Shown one piece after another: positions 23,622 to 35,809 of a stretch of 64,000 nt of DNA (its first letter is position 1; the number at the start of each line of letters is the position of its first letter). The position numbers and the translations under genes were made by a program. Location: NCBI GenBank assembly GCA_039707465.1, contig CM077648.1:28523119-28587118 (forward strand), in the 5' to 3' direction. Origin of the DNA: Rhabdophis nuchalis (taxonomy: Eukaryota; Chordata; Lepidosauria; Squamata; Natricidae). The notes under the pieces were generated by a model. It saw only the letters and a program-made list of their open reading frames with translations. It was not told the origin of the DNA and ran no database searches.

Positions 23622-24031
23622 AGATAGTCTTTGACTTACAACAGTTCATTTAGTGACCGTTCAAAGCTACAATGGCACTGAAAAAAATGTCTTACCATTG
23701 TTTTTCACACTCACAACCATTGCAGCATCCCTATGGTTATATGATCAAATTCAGATGTTTGACAGCTGGTTCATATTTATGACAGTTGCAGGGTCCTGGG
23801 GTCATTTGATTCCCTTTTGCGACTTTCTGGCTAGCAAAAGTCAATGGGGAAGCCTGATTCACGTAATGCCCATGTTACTAACTTAAGAACTGCAGTGATT
23901 CACTTAACAACTGTCAAGAAAGGTGGTAAAATGGGGGGGGGGCGGAAATCACTTAATAAATGTTTTGCTAAGTAACAGAAAATTTGCTAAGCAACAGACT
24001 CAATGGTGGTCGAAAGTAGAAGATTACCAGT
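23622..24031. mobile_element. TA-type MITE (Tigger-like), full-length, diverged
   Basis: Starts TAGATAGTCTTTGACTTAC and ends GTCGAAAGTAGAAGATTACC. Same interior as 20731-21125 (TTTAGTGACCGTTCAAAG, AGTCAATGGGGAAGCC), with an expanded G run at 23933-23943. Confidence 0.65.
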
Positions 24032-24877
24032 ATAAATCTGACAGAGAAAAGCATTTATTATAAATATTTATAATATGTGGAAATTTGAAAGACCATTTTG
24101 TGTTTTTGAGAATTCATTTAGACATGTGATCCTCTACCTGCAATCAACTACAGAGTCCCAGAACATATTCTGGCATCTTAAATTTGTCAGTGCAGGGGGA
24201 CTGTGTCATTACCATGACAACATTTTGAAACAAGTAATTTTTCACAGAAACCTTTTACCCATTCTAGACTAGTTTCTATAGACAGATTTTCACAATCAAG
24301 CTATGCAAATGAAATCTACATCAATTGGGTACAAAAGGGCCCTTTCTTCACTGCACAAATATCCGTATTAGTGAGCAAACATTTACAGTACTGTAGTACA
24401 TAAACATTTATCCTTGGGAAAGGGATTTTTGCCAAGAAGGTAGAAATAAACGATACAAAAATCTTCCTCTTCACTTATCCAAGAAGAAGCAGAAAATTAC
24501 TGAGGCTTTAATTTTGGCGCTGTTCCTATTCCACATACTCTTTGTATCGACTTTTAAATGCTGTACAAAAATTACATATTTCTCCTCAGAATGCAAAAAA
24601 GCATTCAGTTCTAAGCAATGACTGTAATCCAAGATTGGATTTTCTTCCTCTTTCCATAGAATAGCATGCAAGGATGAAAAATTCTGCTAAGGTATTGTTG
24701 TTATTACTCAGTACATTTTATTAAACTAAATAGCAGGTGGAAAATTTAGACACTTTTAACCTCCAGATAAGGAGGAGCCCTTAATTCTCCAAAGACAAAC
24801 TTCTTGATCGAAGGAGGAAAAGAACTAATCAAACAGCTAGAGTACACTATTTTGATTTTACTTTTAAATAGTTCTTT
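24032..24877. other. AT-rich intronic DNA, nothing recognised
   Basis: No coding region or repeat family recognised. Confidence 0.4.
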
Positions 24878-24955
24878 TAAGTCAATGTTGACTCTTGGCA
24901 ATTACCTGGACTGAAACCCTACGGTTTTCAAGATTAGGGTTGAGAGAAAGTGCAT
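24878..24955 (-). mobile_element. CORE/MIR-like SINE, 3' fragment
   Basis: TCAATGTTGACTCTTGGCAA, then TACCTGGACTG and GGTTTTCAAG, match the tail half of the SINE at 16180-16655. Confidence 0.45.
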
Positions 24956-25130
24956 CTATAAAAACCAGGAAGTCTTTCAAAAAATCTAATGTGGGAAACA
25001 AATTATGTCCAATAGGGTGGCACTGGAGCACACAATCACTTGTGTGAAATTTAATAAATTATTATTAAATTTATTATTATTATGTAAACAATTTGTAACA
25101 CTACACAATTTTGAGCATTTTAAATTACTG

Positions 25131-25240
25131 TATTTTTTTGGAGTATAAGACACACCTTTTTCCCCTCAAAAAACAGGCTGAAAATCTGTTGTTTGTTGTT
25201 GTTTATTTTTTGGGGGGGGGGGGGACCAATGAGAAATCAG
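25131..25240. mobile_element. TA-type MITE end (GGAGTATAAGAC family)
   Basis: TACTGTATTTTTTTGGAGTA, then TAAGACACACCTTTTTCCCC and AGGCTGAAAATCTG. I know this as a common squamate short element beginning with TACTGTATTTTTCGGAG. The other end was not found. The G run at 25211-25224 may replace its interior. Confidence 0.5.
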
Positions 25241-26597
25241 AATCAATATAATTACTTAAATCTAACACCTACATCAAGTTAGCTTTATAAATTGTCAAAC
25301 TGAACTGGATTTCTTGTGCCAGCACACTAAAATTCAGCACTCTAATCTAAAGATATTCAAAGGCAGAAAAAACCAGATCCAGAAAATCTCATGCAATAAG
25401 TTACCAAGTGAAAATGGGAAAGGTAAATTGATTTTAACTAATTTACCCCTCCATCCTCCATATTACCATAAAATCTGATTCAGATAATTTTGATATCTTT
25501 TAACAATAATGCATATAAAGGGAAAACTCATCACAAATTAAAGAAGGTATCTATTGGATTAAAAAACTGTTAATGAAGAACCATCTGTTTTTAAAAACAT
25601 AAATTAGCAATTTGTAAATGTAGTTTTTAAATGGTTTTTAGGATGGTTATAGAAAAGAGATGGGAATTTACATCCTTGGTATATGTGTAGAAAGCTAGAA
25701 ATTAGATTACAGAAGACAATAGGGAAAGAAGATTTATGGACAGTTTGTGTTGAGTTTTGCTGGGTCCAATAGTTATTGAAGTAGCTTGGCAGCAAGTGTC
25801 ACAGTTTTAAAATGGGGTTTAAAGTCAGAATTGTTGGCTTTGTGGCAGGCTTGTGAACTGTTTATGTCAATATGGTCAATGAGATATGAAGAATGTGGCC
25901 TGACAGCTGCTGTTGATACTGATCAATTTTGCTCATGTTGAAGCTGGGACCAGAATTCAAGCAGCCAAATAAAGCTGTAAGAGTACTGGATCATCTCTGA
26001 AGATATCAGTAAGCACATCCATTGGCTGGATGATTTTGGAGGACTGCAAGGATTTTCTATTGTCCATGTAGATGTCAAGAGAGAGGCCCGAAACAATAGC
26101 AGTAAGCAGTATATACCCTCCTGGACCAAAAAAGAGAATGGCCCGAGGAGAAGAAAATCAACAATCTCTCTACTTCCAATTGACAATCCTGACCCTACTG
26201 GCTATTTCACTAGTGACCTTGGCTTCAAATTGCTGATGGTAAACAACAGTCTGCTTATTTTAAGACCTTGCTTCTTCTCAAGTTGTTGGTGGATGAACAG
26301 AACTGGTGGACAAACTGGCAGTCTTGGTATAACATGTAGCAGCTTGATTATTAACTGGCATAACGTGCCAGGAACATATTACACTTGGGCAGAGAGTGTC
26401 GCAAAGGATTTTCAATGTATTTTTATATGGAATTTAAAGTCCTGATCTTAACTTACAACACTTATCCAACCATAATTGTTGGTTATGCATATGTCTAATA
26501 TGCATAACCAGGAGAAAAAACTGCTGATGGTCTGGGAGTTTCAGACCACAAGTCTAAAAGCTGCTAAGGTTGGACACCCCTGCCTTAGAGGTTAGAC
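25241..26597. other. Intronic DNA with one short MITE end
   Basis: Mostly unrecognised AT-rich DNA. At about 26532-26575, TCTGGGAGTTTCAGACCACA and GCTAAGGTTGGACACCCCTG look like the right half of the small hAT MITE seen complete at 59918-60029. Its left half is missing. Confidence 0.4.
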
Positions 26598-26903
26598 CAG
26601 GGGTCGGCAACCCCTGTGACTCTTTCATATCCCTCTGCTGTGGCTCCCTGTTGCCAGTTGGTGCCACAATTTTGAGAGGAGCCTCTGGTTGGGTGGAGCA
26701 TGGCGCACCAGGAAGAGTCTCTATGGCAAAGGGCAGATTTTCTGGTCGGCTCTACAATTGATAGGGCTTTCAGTTAGGACAGGTAGAAGAAAAAGGGTGC
26801 CACGCTAGGAGGAGAATCTATGGTGGGGGAACCAGGCTTCTGGTCAGCTCCAGAATTAAACAGGGGGCTTATGGTTAGGACCTTTGTGGCTCTTTGAGTG
26901 TTT
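26598..26903. mobile_element. Non-autonomous hAT-type element (family C)
   Basis: Starts CAGGGGTCGGCAACCCCTG and continues with CTCTGCTGTGGCTCCCTGTT, TTGGTGCCACAATTTT and CTTTGTGGCTCTTTGAGTG. The same family is at 36631-36941 in the other orientation. The right terminus is lost where the AAT tail of an L2 begins. Confidence 0.7.
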
Positions 26904-27150
26904 AATAATAATAATAATAATAATAATAATTTAATTTCTATCCCGCTCTCTCTCCCCAAGGGGACTCGAGGCGGGGCACAGGCAATTAAAAATACAAATA
27001 AATCACAAACAAATACAAAATACAAAGTTAAAAATAGATTAAATAAATCCTGCGCTAAAACCCATAAACTATACTAAAAATTACCCCTAAAAAACCCTAA
27101 CCTAAAAAGAGACTATCCTAGGCCGGCCAGACGAAAAAAGTTTAACATTC
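26904..27150 (-). mobile_element. L2-clade LINE, 3'UTR with AAT tail
   Basis: Minus-strand tail of ATT units (26904-26930), stem CCTCGAGTCCCC..GAGAGCGGG, then 3'UTR to GGCCGGCCTAGG at about 27120. No RT coding left. Confidence 0.75.
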
Positions 27151-28365
27151 TCGACCCTTGGATTAGACTTTCCCTAGTGCTGAATACTGTCTAGAAGTCA
27201 GTTAAGAACCCTTCTACAGTTTCTTTAGAGATTAAAGGAATGGCATTATCATATAAACATCATATCTCAATCTTCCCCCATACATACACACATTCACGAA
27301 GTTTCAGTTGTTTTAAAATGAATGCTGATGTTATGTCTATTAATTATTATCTTGACTGCCTTACTATTTTGGGTTATATTGCGTATTGCCAGCAATCGTA
27401 AAACTGCAGCAGCATTGAAATTAATCACCTAACCAATTAATCAATAGAAAGAAGTTGGTATACTTTCAGTATGAAGGGAAAAAATAATACAATCCTGCAC
27501 AAAACATCTGGTTTGTATGCATATTTATAAGGCAAGGTACTTTACCAGTTTTGTTAGCACTTAATTAAATGAAAATATTACACTAGTAGGGCACAGCAGT
27601 TTTAGTTCTGATAACTTAAGACAGAATACCAAAATTATAGGGGGGGCAGTTCATATGCAACATTTGGAATGGGTGTTAATGTTTCAGCAAAATTAAATAT
27701 CATTTGCAATTTATGCTAAAGAGCCATTATGTGAATTTAACAGACTAAATTATTCACACATCAGTATGTTTTCCTTTTCTAAATGTATTTGCATGATTTA
27801 CAAGAAGTATCTATTTATAAGTTAAGCATTGCTTTCACTTTGGGTAACACAATGAGGGGACTATGAATCACTTCACCAGATTACAGCATGTTAAACCCGA
27901 CAATGGCAAAAATTATCAGTATATCACAGCTGCAAAGAGGTACTTAAGGGATGAAATAGATCTTTAAGCCTATTGTTGTCATTTCTTACACAAGAACCTC
28001 TCACATTTTGTGATGGACTGAGGTCCACCATAAATCTCAAGCAACGTTCAATACTGACCTCTGAATATGTGTTTTAGCAAAGATTATAAATGCACACTGA
28101 TATAATGTTTAGATAAAAATGCACAATTTTGAAAATAATGTAATTTTATAATCCAGAAAACATCAACCTTTGGTTGTTCTTATCTTCTTTGCATAGATAA
28201 GGTGCAGGCTGTTTCTATACAGCCATAATCAAATAACAGTTGATCATTAACATAGAAAAGTAGGATAGTATATGGCTTCTACCAACCAGCACAAAAGATA
28301 ATAAAAACATCTATCAATTCTTGATATCAAGTCAAAATATTTCACAATACATATAAACTATCCCA
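27151..28365. other. AT-rich intronic DNA, nothing recognised
   Basis: No gene or repeat family recognised. Confidence 0.45.
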
Positions 28366-28651
28366 ACCATAGTGAAGAAATTCAAAAAAATTTACTACCA
28401 GTTCTGTGGGCATGGCTTGGTGGGCATGGCAGGAGAAAGATACTGCAAAATCTGCATTCCCACCCCACTCCAGAAGGATACTGCAAAATCTCCATTCCCA
28501 CCCAACTCCTGGGGGAAGGATATTGCAAAATCTCCATTTCCACCCCACTCTGGGGCCAGCCAGAGGTGGTATTTTCCAATTCTCTGAACTACTCAAAATG
28601 TCCACTACCGGTTCTCCAGAACCGGTCAGAACCTGCTGAATTTCACCCCTG
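28366..28651. mobile_element. hAT-type element, family B
   Basis: Right end CTGCTGAATTTCACCCCTG (28635-28651) and left end GAAATTCAAAAAAATTTACTAC. Interior GGCATGGCTTGGTGGGCATG, three tandem units of about 45 bp ending in ATTGCAAAATCTCCATT (28435-28550), CCAGAGGTGGTATT, and the short palindrome CTCCAGAACCGG. Target duplication not clear. Confidence 0.7.
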
Positions 28652-29924
28652 CCTCACCCTATATATAAATTACTTCCAACCTTACATTGCTAGGAAGAAA
28701 ATTTGGAAAAAAGCTTTCTTCTTAAGTATTAACATTCTATGTCCTTAAAAATCAACTGCAGCTTAATTAAATTATACATCCAACTTCTTTGTGCTGCTAC
28801 TGGTAGTTAAAAAGGGCAATAACTAAATACCCAGAGAGTAAATTGTCCTTGAAATAATATTTGATCATCACAGAAAAGCAAATGGCCTGAATGACATTCC
28901 ATTAAATCTTACAATGTATGAAAACTGGATACATCAATGATATATGCATTGTCTCTCATGCATGTAAATGCAATCATTATAACAAAGGAACAACGAGAAG
29001 AATGTAGGCTTACAGAATGCCAAATCATATTTTTAGCCAAACCTTTTTGACCACTGAAGTTAAATTGTATGCAGACATTTCAATACAATTTAAGTTGTCC
29101 AAGAAGTAAATCCATCATTACAATTAAAATTACAGATTGCTGTGTGTGTGTGTGTGTGTGTGTGTGTGATAAATCTACTCCAGCTTCTGCATTTAGGGTA
29201 GATTTAGATATACCCCTAATGCAATTAAACAATTTAATTATTGCTTGAAGATTCTGTCAATGGATTTTTATTATTATTATAGCTATGCTTTAAAGAGCAA
29301 ACCCTCAAAAGAGTCCCCTCACAGGTTGGCTGTTCAAATCCCCCCCAAAAAACATTTCGCAATCGTTCCAGTTTCATTGCCAGTTCAAACATGGAAATAA
29401 AATAAGGTTTCAAACAAATCTGGATATGACTGCCCAAAATGGCCTAGCATTTCTTGAATGTGCTGAAGTCCTTGAAATGGCTGGCACAACATATATAACA
29501 GTTTTCTAAAAACATTTAGAATTTACATACGTCAAAGCATCTTACAATGGCAACTCAGTTCTAAGGCAAGGTACAATAAGCCTCATGGAATCCCTTTTGC
29601 AGAAAAACAGTGTAGGATGGAGTGAGGTGGATTGCTTAGCACAGGATGATTGCAGGGGTGATAATATAATATGAATACAGACGGTTTGCCTTTTTCATAC
29701 TGCTGTTTATAGTTTCTTGACATGGATACATGACTAATCAATGTCATAATGTTGTCATTGATACAAAACATTCTAAGCAACTGAATCTTGAAAATAAAAT
29801 GTAAATGCAATATATAACTGCATTAAAATAGTCAAGCCCAGAAAAGACCTAGAATCTAGTTCTATATTTTCCAGCATCAACAACTACCAGAAATATTGAC
29901 ATTTCTGCCATTCAAATATCTTCA

Positions 29925-29969
<45 letters not shown>

Positions 29970-30949
29970 CTGTGCACCCATTTAGAAAACAGTAAAACGG
30001 AATAAATTGGTGAAGGATCCAAGAATTATTCATTCTTAAGAAATCATGGCACGTGCCAGTTTCCTTAGAAGCTGCATGAAAGAATGTGAATTGCTCATCC
30101 CAGCGCAATATCTTTATCTGGTGCTGGAATTGTGAAGAATAAGTATTTTGTTGCTAAGTAATATCTCTCAGGAAGGGAAAGAGAACCTTTGAAAATGGTA
30201 CCTCAAATTTGTAAGACAAAAACCTATACAACAGTCACCCACTCACGTAGGACTAATTGGCTTTTTAAAGGCTATCATATAAATTGTGATGGATTGTGTT
30301 AAGGAAACATTAGGAAATTGGTTGAAAATAAACCCCATTCTGCTCTGATGAATCTAACATGCTACTGGTAGCCTTTGCTAATGTATTAATATGTAGCTCT
30401 TGTAATCTACTTCTTTGATCATTTATTTGCAGTAGCTGGTATAAAGCTACTTTTCTAGCTGTACCAAACCTGAAATATTTGGTCTTTCTTGTATATAACT
30501 CCAGATGCCTCCCTCTCTTTACTAACTGGCAAAAAAATTAATTTGTATAGCAAGAATTGCCTGCTAAATAGTTGGCTCTTTTATGTAAAGCTAGACTTTA
30601 CTGATAGTGCTGTGGTTCTAAAACATTTTAATATTTATTTAACTTAACATTTCATTTTTTCCAAGTATCTTTCAGTGATACAAAGAAAATAGAAATGAAG
30701 AATATATTTTTGTATAAAAATGTAATAATCATGTTTTAAGTTATGATTAAAATAATTATTTTAAAAATAATTAAGCTATCATTACAATACTTGAACTGAT
30801 ACTGTCTAAACTCTAAAATGAAGTTTTACTAAACTTTTATATTAATTAATAAATATAAATATGTTCTAATAGGCATGCATTATATAGTAAAACATTCCAT
30901 CTGTAAATATAACATCTGTCAATGTTATATTTACATGTTTTGACTAACA
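28652..30949. other. AT-rich intronic DNA with two dinucleotide runs
   Basis: No genes or interspersed repeats recognised. (GT)n at 29141-29168 and (CA)n at about 29930-29968. Confidence 0.5.
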
Positions 30950-31385
30950 AACCTAACTAAAGCAAGCACGGCAGAGATGATCCAACCTCTTAATGCAAAA
31001 CTTTATTAAGTACATGATTTCAGCATTGATGAGGGCAAAACCAGATCTAACCATTTCCTGCGCAAGCCCACAGAGTTAAAGTTTAGGTTTTCCATCGCCC
31101 TATCAGACCAGGTCACATTGTCCAATATAGTCTCCTGGTATTGTTTTGAAAAAGTCTTTTGGTGGTGGTAAACATCTGCCGAAGGTGTCCTTGATTCTCA
31201 CAGATGGCATCTTGAGGTTTGGAAACTACATTATATCTACCCGTTCCCTCCCATTGTTCTTTGGCAAGTTGAGAAGTGATAATAGTTGCAACAGCAAAAG
31301 TGCCTTTTGAAGCTTGACAACATCTTTTTCAGAGCACACAACATAGAAGCAGTTGTAATTAAAAGCATATCTCAATTACTTTTCA
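30950..31385 (-). mobile_element. Possible solo LTR (retroelement), uncertain
   Basis: The minus strand has AATAAAG at about 31010, followed by TTTTGCATTAAGAGG and TTGGATCATCTCTGCC. Upstream are GGAGGGAACGGG and GTGACCTGGTCTG. This looks like the polyadenylation signal and R/U5 order of an LTR. There is no TG..CA boundary with target duplication, no primer-binding site and no internal coding nearby. Low confidence. Confidence 0.25.
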
Positions 31386-31394
31386 CGTTTCACT

Positions 31395-32290
31395 TTTATT
31401 AGATTGCTATCCCGCCCTATCTCCCAAAATGGGACTCAGGGCGGCGCACAGGAATTTAAAAATCTAAAAATACAGACAATACAAAATTCTACAAAAGTTA
31501 AAACTAAAATTAAATAATTTAGCCCGAGCTAAAAAGAAAACAATTAATTTAAAACCCAACTCTAAAAATAGCATAGCTGTAGCAGCTATGCCAGGCCAGC
31601 CATATGGAAGAAATATGTTTTAAGTGTCCGGCGGAAGAGGCGAAGGTCAGTGATAGTACGAAGGTCTGGGGGGAGGTCATTCCAGAGGGTGGGACCTGCC
31701 CCAGAGAAGGCTCTTCCCCTGGGTGTCGCCAGCCGGCATTGTCCGGCGGATGGCACCCTAAGGAGGCCCTCCCTGTGGGAGCCGACAGGTCAAATGGAGG
31801 TATGTGGTAGTAGGCGGTCCTGCAAATAACCAGGCCCGCTGCTATGGAGCGCTTTAAAGATGGTCACTAAAACCTTGAAACGCACCCGGAAAGCTACTGG
31901 CAGCCAGTGCAGCTCGCGCAGGAGAGGTGTTACATGGGAGTATTTTGAAACTCCCAAGATCCCCCACGCGGCCGCGTTCTGCACCAACTGGAGCCTCCGG
32001 GTGCATCTCAAGGGAAGCCCCATGTAGAGAGCATTGCAATAGTCCCGGCGAGAAATGACAAGAGCTTGAGTGACTGTATGTAGGGCGCCACGATCCAGAA
32101 AGGGGCGCAACTGGCGTATCAGGTGAACCTGATAGAAGGCCCCCCCATCAGATGGTCATCTAAGGACAGCCGGGAGTCCAAGTTGCGGGCCCTTTCTGCG
32201 GGGGGTAGTAATTCCCCCCCGATAGCCAGAGATGGAACTAACTGGCTATGTCGCGGCGCCGGAAACCACAGCCACTCGGTCTTGGTAACA
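31395..32290 (-). mobile_element. L2-clade LINE, 3' half with RT C-terminal region
   Basis: The minus strand encodes L2 ORF2 from TEWLWFPAPRHSQ and LAIGGELLPP (32290-32200), through RPFLDRGALHTVTQALVISR and DYCNALYMGLP, to LHWLPVAFRVRFKVLV and LLPHTS. The 3'UTR and stem (CGCCCTGAGTCCC..AGGGCGG) follow to 31395. Several frame breaks, for example near 32115 and 31795. 5'-truncated after the YADD region. Confidence 0.85.
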
Positions 32291-32572
32291 ATCAAGGTAA
32301 TTAAGGTAACAATCAATAAAAGGGCAACCTGCATGTGTTAACTGCATATTAACTGCATGTGTAAAATTATCCTCATCTTTGTTCCCTTCCATCTCTTTCA
32401 CCCCATAGTGTAGGAGAGGACAAGGCTGAATCCAAGGGAGGGGTCAAATGCGTCACCAGTCTCAAGTCCCTTCGTCCCCATAAGAGAACTAAGTCCAGCC
32501 CACCTTGAATTCCATTGACTCTTATCTACCGCCAATTTACTTTGACCTTTAATAGTCCAGATTCTTGCAGAG

Positions 32573-32860
32573 CAGGGATCCCCAAACCCTGGGCAGTGGC
32601 CCACTATCATATCATGGCCTATTCACAACCAAGCCACATGAGCAGTGGGCCAGCATGCATGCGCACGCACAGCTCGAATCACATGAGTAGTTTGCCGGAG
32701 GACACCCATGCTCAGGTCAAATTGCATAAGTGACAGACTGGTGTGCACGTGCATGCATGCACAGCTCAATTAGTCGAGCTGTTTGTGTACACGAACCAGC
32801 CTGCCACTTGCACAACCCATTTCCCTTGTCCCAACCAGGCCACCAAGCCACAAAAATTGT
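32573..32860. mobile_element. Possible hAT-type element, left end seen
   Basis: Begins CAGGGATCCCCAAACCC, the style of the other hAT ends here. The interior has repeated GCATGCACGCACAGCTC-like words and GGCCACCAAGCCAC. No right terminal repeat or flanking 8-mer identified. Confidence 0.45.
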
Positions 32861-33344
32861 AAAGAGCTTAAACTATTAAAAAAAACTATTTATATTCATT
32901 TGAACTGCCTGGATTTCTTGATTTCCCCTGCGCTTGACACATAGCTTGAACAATTCAAGGTAGCATAGATATGGCTTCTGGCTCTTATTTCGCTGAGACC
33001 AATACTGTTATTATTATAGTTGCAGAGCTTGGGCCAAGACAGCTTAATTCAGCTACCTTGCAGAAGCTACATAGAAATCACCTGAGAATTCATTGTGTGG
33101 TACCATGAAATCCATAAGGAAATGAGATCAGTTGTGTGTGTGTGTCTGTGTGTGTGTGTTTGTGTGCACATTGTGTCACAACACCCTGGTATAATGAAAG
33201 TTTAGAATATTTAACCTTCACCTACTGAATTTACATCTGCCCCAGTTTCCTCACAGTGGCTTTTCAGATAAATGCTGAAACAATGGGAAAATTGTAGGAA
33301 GAAGATAGTGATTCTTTCACATTCCATACTACTTCTGCCAATAC
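32861..33344. other. Intronic DNA with GT run
   Basis: Nothing recognised except an imperfect (GT)n at 33132-33160. Confidence 0.4.
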
Positions 33345-33675
33345 AGGTAGTCTTCAACTTACAACCATTTGTTTAGTGACCATTCAAAGTTACAGTGGCA
33401 CTGAAAAAAAGGGATTTATGATCAGTTTTCACACTTACAACTGTTGCAGCATTCCCTGTGGTCACTTGATCAAAATTTAGCAACTGGCATGTATATATAT
33501 GACAGTTGCAGTATGGCCAAAGGGGAGGCCAGATTCAGTTAATTAATTTATAACAACTGCAGTGATTCATGTAACAACTGGTGGCAAAAAGGTTGTAAAA
33601 TGGAGCAAAATTTACTTAACTTTTTTGCTTAGCAATGGAAATTTTGGGCTCAAATGTGATTGTAAGTCAAGGACT
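33345..33675. mobile_element. TA-type MITE (Tigger-like)
   Basis: Starts ACAGGTAGTCTTCAACTTAC. Interior GTGACCATTCAAAGTTACAG and AATTTTGGGCTCAAATGTG. Right end GTAAGTCAAGGAC, where the next element begins. Confidence 0.7.
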
Positions 33676-33929
33676 GTGTTTCCCTGAAAATAAGACAGGG
33701 TCTTATTTTCTTTTGACCCCTGGAATAAGCGCTTGCCCTTTTCTTGGGGGAGGTCTTATTATTTTTGAAATACAGTAGGCGGTGAGCATGGTCACCTCAT
33801 GGTTGCTGATGTGCTGCAATATTTCCAGGGAGGGCTTATTTTGGGGGGAGTGCTTATTTTAGCGCATGCACTCAAAAGCCCAATTGGGCTTATTATCCAG
33901 GGAGGTCTTATTTTCGGGGAAACAGGGTA
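33676..33929. mobile_element. TA-type MITE, CTGTGTTTCCC/GGGAAACAGGGTA family
   Basis: Ends TGTGTTTCCCTGAAAATAAG and GGTCTTATTTTCGGGGAAAC (then AGGGTA) are inverted repeats. It shares GGGTCTTATTTTCTTTTGAC, GCTTATTTTAGCGCATGC and GGGCTTATTATCC with the copy at 52213-52466. It sits at the end of the 33345 MITE, apparently inside its terminal TA. Confidence 0.75.
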
Positions 33930-34706
33930 TCTGTGCTGTACAAGTGATTCCATTGCTGAACTCCAGGGACTCTGAAGAATACCTTTTCTTCTCAGTTCAC
34001 CGCATGCACTAATGTTTTCCTTTCTCGTTTTAAATGCACCCCTCTCCTCAAGGACCATCCTATTTCAATTAACGTTATTAAACAACTGCTACAGATTTTA
34101 CAGAGAGAATACAGCATTGAAGGGTTTTACACAATGCTGCGGGGTCCTGGAGAAATAAAAGGAAGAGTCTCGGATTTCTACAGCTGGTTGGGCCTGTTGC
34201 TGCCAATGTTACATGACTGGCACAGCAGGAAAACATTTGTAACTGGACGCAGGTTTGAAATAATATGCTGCAGAAAGAGAAAAAAAAAGGTTTCAACCAC
34301 ATCTACAAAACACCTTGGAGTATAAAATTTCAATGCAAACAGGCTACTGGTTATTATCAAAAATCTTTGGCAGAGGTGGTTTGCCAACTTAATGCTCTCC
34401 GTATGCCCTGGACAACCTTAAACACATTGGCTGGAGGATTATAGGAAGTTCTTTGGCATATCTGGAGGGCACCAGCCTAGAAAAGGCTGAAGGAAGTGGA
34501 AGGTTTGCTGCTTGCATCACCTTTTCCAGTTGTGGCTTAAAATGGCCAGTAAAATGACCCTTTAGGGTTAATCTGGTGTGGATAATTGTTGAATTGCAAC
34601 TGCATTAGATTCATCGGGAAAAATGTAAACATTGCACTACAGATAGAAGATATTTTAGAACTTGAAATATTTAGGCTGAAATCTTAAAATACTTCTGTTT
34701 ACTCAA
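33930..34706. other. Intronic DNA, nothing recognised
   Basis: No gene or repeat family recognised. Confidence 0.4.
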
Positions 34707-35072
34707 GAGGTAGTTTTCGACTTATGACTGAAATTGAGCCCAAAATTTCTGTTGTTAAGTCAATCACTGTAGTTGTTAACTAACTAACTAACTAACTAAC
34801 TAACTGACTGACTAACTAAGGTTGCTAAGTGAATCTGGCTTCCCCATTGACTTTGCTTGTCAGAAGGTCGCACAAGGGGATCACATGACCCCAGGACACT
34901 GAAACCTTTGTAAATGCATGCCAGTTGCCAAGCATCTGCATTTTGATCATGTGACCATGGGGATGCTGCAATGGTCATAAATGGGAGAAACAGTCATAAG
35001 CCACTTTTTTCAGTGCTGTTGTACATTTGATCAGTCATTAGATGAACTGTTGTAAATAGAGGATTTTTCTAG
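34707..35072. mobile_element. TA-type MITE (Tigger-like) with internal ACTA run
   Basis: Starts GAGGTAGTTTTCGACTTATG. Interior TTGAGCCCAAAATTTCTGTTG, CTTCCCCATTGACTTTGCTTG and GATCACATGACCCCAGGACAC. It ends near CTAGGTAAG. An (ACTA)n run at about 34778-34818 sits where other copies have GTTAACTTAGTAAC. Confidence 0.65.
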
Positions 35073-35133
35073 GTAAGATTTTTTTCCAGCTGGCATGAGA
35101 TCTGACAGTAGATTAGTAATGATTGTTTTAGAT

Positions 35134-35207
35134 CAGGGGTCTCCAACCTTTGCAACTTTAAGTCTGAAGTCCTTCAGACTTAAAGTTGCAAATGTTGGAG
35201 ACCCCTG
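35134..35207. mobile_element. 74-bp palindromic hAT MITE
   Basis: CAGGGGTCTCCAACCTTTGC and its reverse complement GCAAATGTTGGAGACCCCTG, with AACTTTAAGTCTGAAG/CTTCAGACTTAAAGTT inside, make an almost complete hairpin. Flanks TTTTAGAT and TTCTAGAT (7/8). Confidence 0.85.
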
Positions 35208-35426
35208 TTCTAGATAACATATTATAATTGTTGGTCACACAGTCAGCCTGATGTTTAAACTGAAATTGGCATTTTATCAAGTCCTTCCCAAGGTTCTAGG
35301 CTAGGCAAATGTTGTTTGGTGGTGTTAAAAGTTATCCTTGCAGTATGTAAACAGTTCCAAGTAAAGCTGCCTTTCCCAATTCACTGATGGCAAGTTTGCT
35401 GATGGTATTTAAGGGATGCTCCAGAT

Positions 35427-35707
35427 CAGTGGTGGGTTTCAAAAAATGTTTACTACTGGTTCTGTGGGCGTGGCATGGCTTGGTGGGCATGGCTTGGTAG
35501 GCGTGGCAGAGGAAGGATACTATAAAATCTCCATTCTCTCCCCACTCGAGGGGAAGGTTACTGCAAGATCCCCATTTCCTCCCGATCAACTGGAACTCGG
35601 GAGACAGATAATAAATGGGGCAGGGCCATTCAGAGGTGGTATTGACCGGTTCTCTGAACCACTCAAAATTTCTGCTACCGATTCTCCAGAACTGGTCACA
35701 AACTGTT
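35427..35707. mobile_element. hAT-type element, family B, right end lost
   Basis: Starts CAGTGGTGGGTTTCAAAAA. Interior GTGGGCGTGGCATGGCTTGG, TCCCCACTCGAGGGGAAGG, CAGAGGTGGTATTGACC and CTGGTCACAAACTG. It stops where the L2 tail at 35708 begins. Confidence 0.6.
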
Positions 35708-35807
35708 GACTATTTATTTATTTATTTATTTTATTTATTTTATTGGATTTATCAACCGCCCCCTCTCCCCGAAGGGACTCGGGGCGGCGCACAGGAAATT
35801 AAAAAAC
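35708..35807 (-). mobile_element. L2-clade LINE, last 100 bp
   Basis: Minus-strand stem CCGCCCCGAGTCCC..GAGAGGGGGCGG followed by a tail of AAATA units (35708-35745). Confidence 0.75.
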
Positions 35808-35809
35808 GT

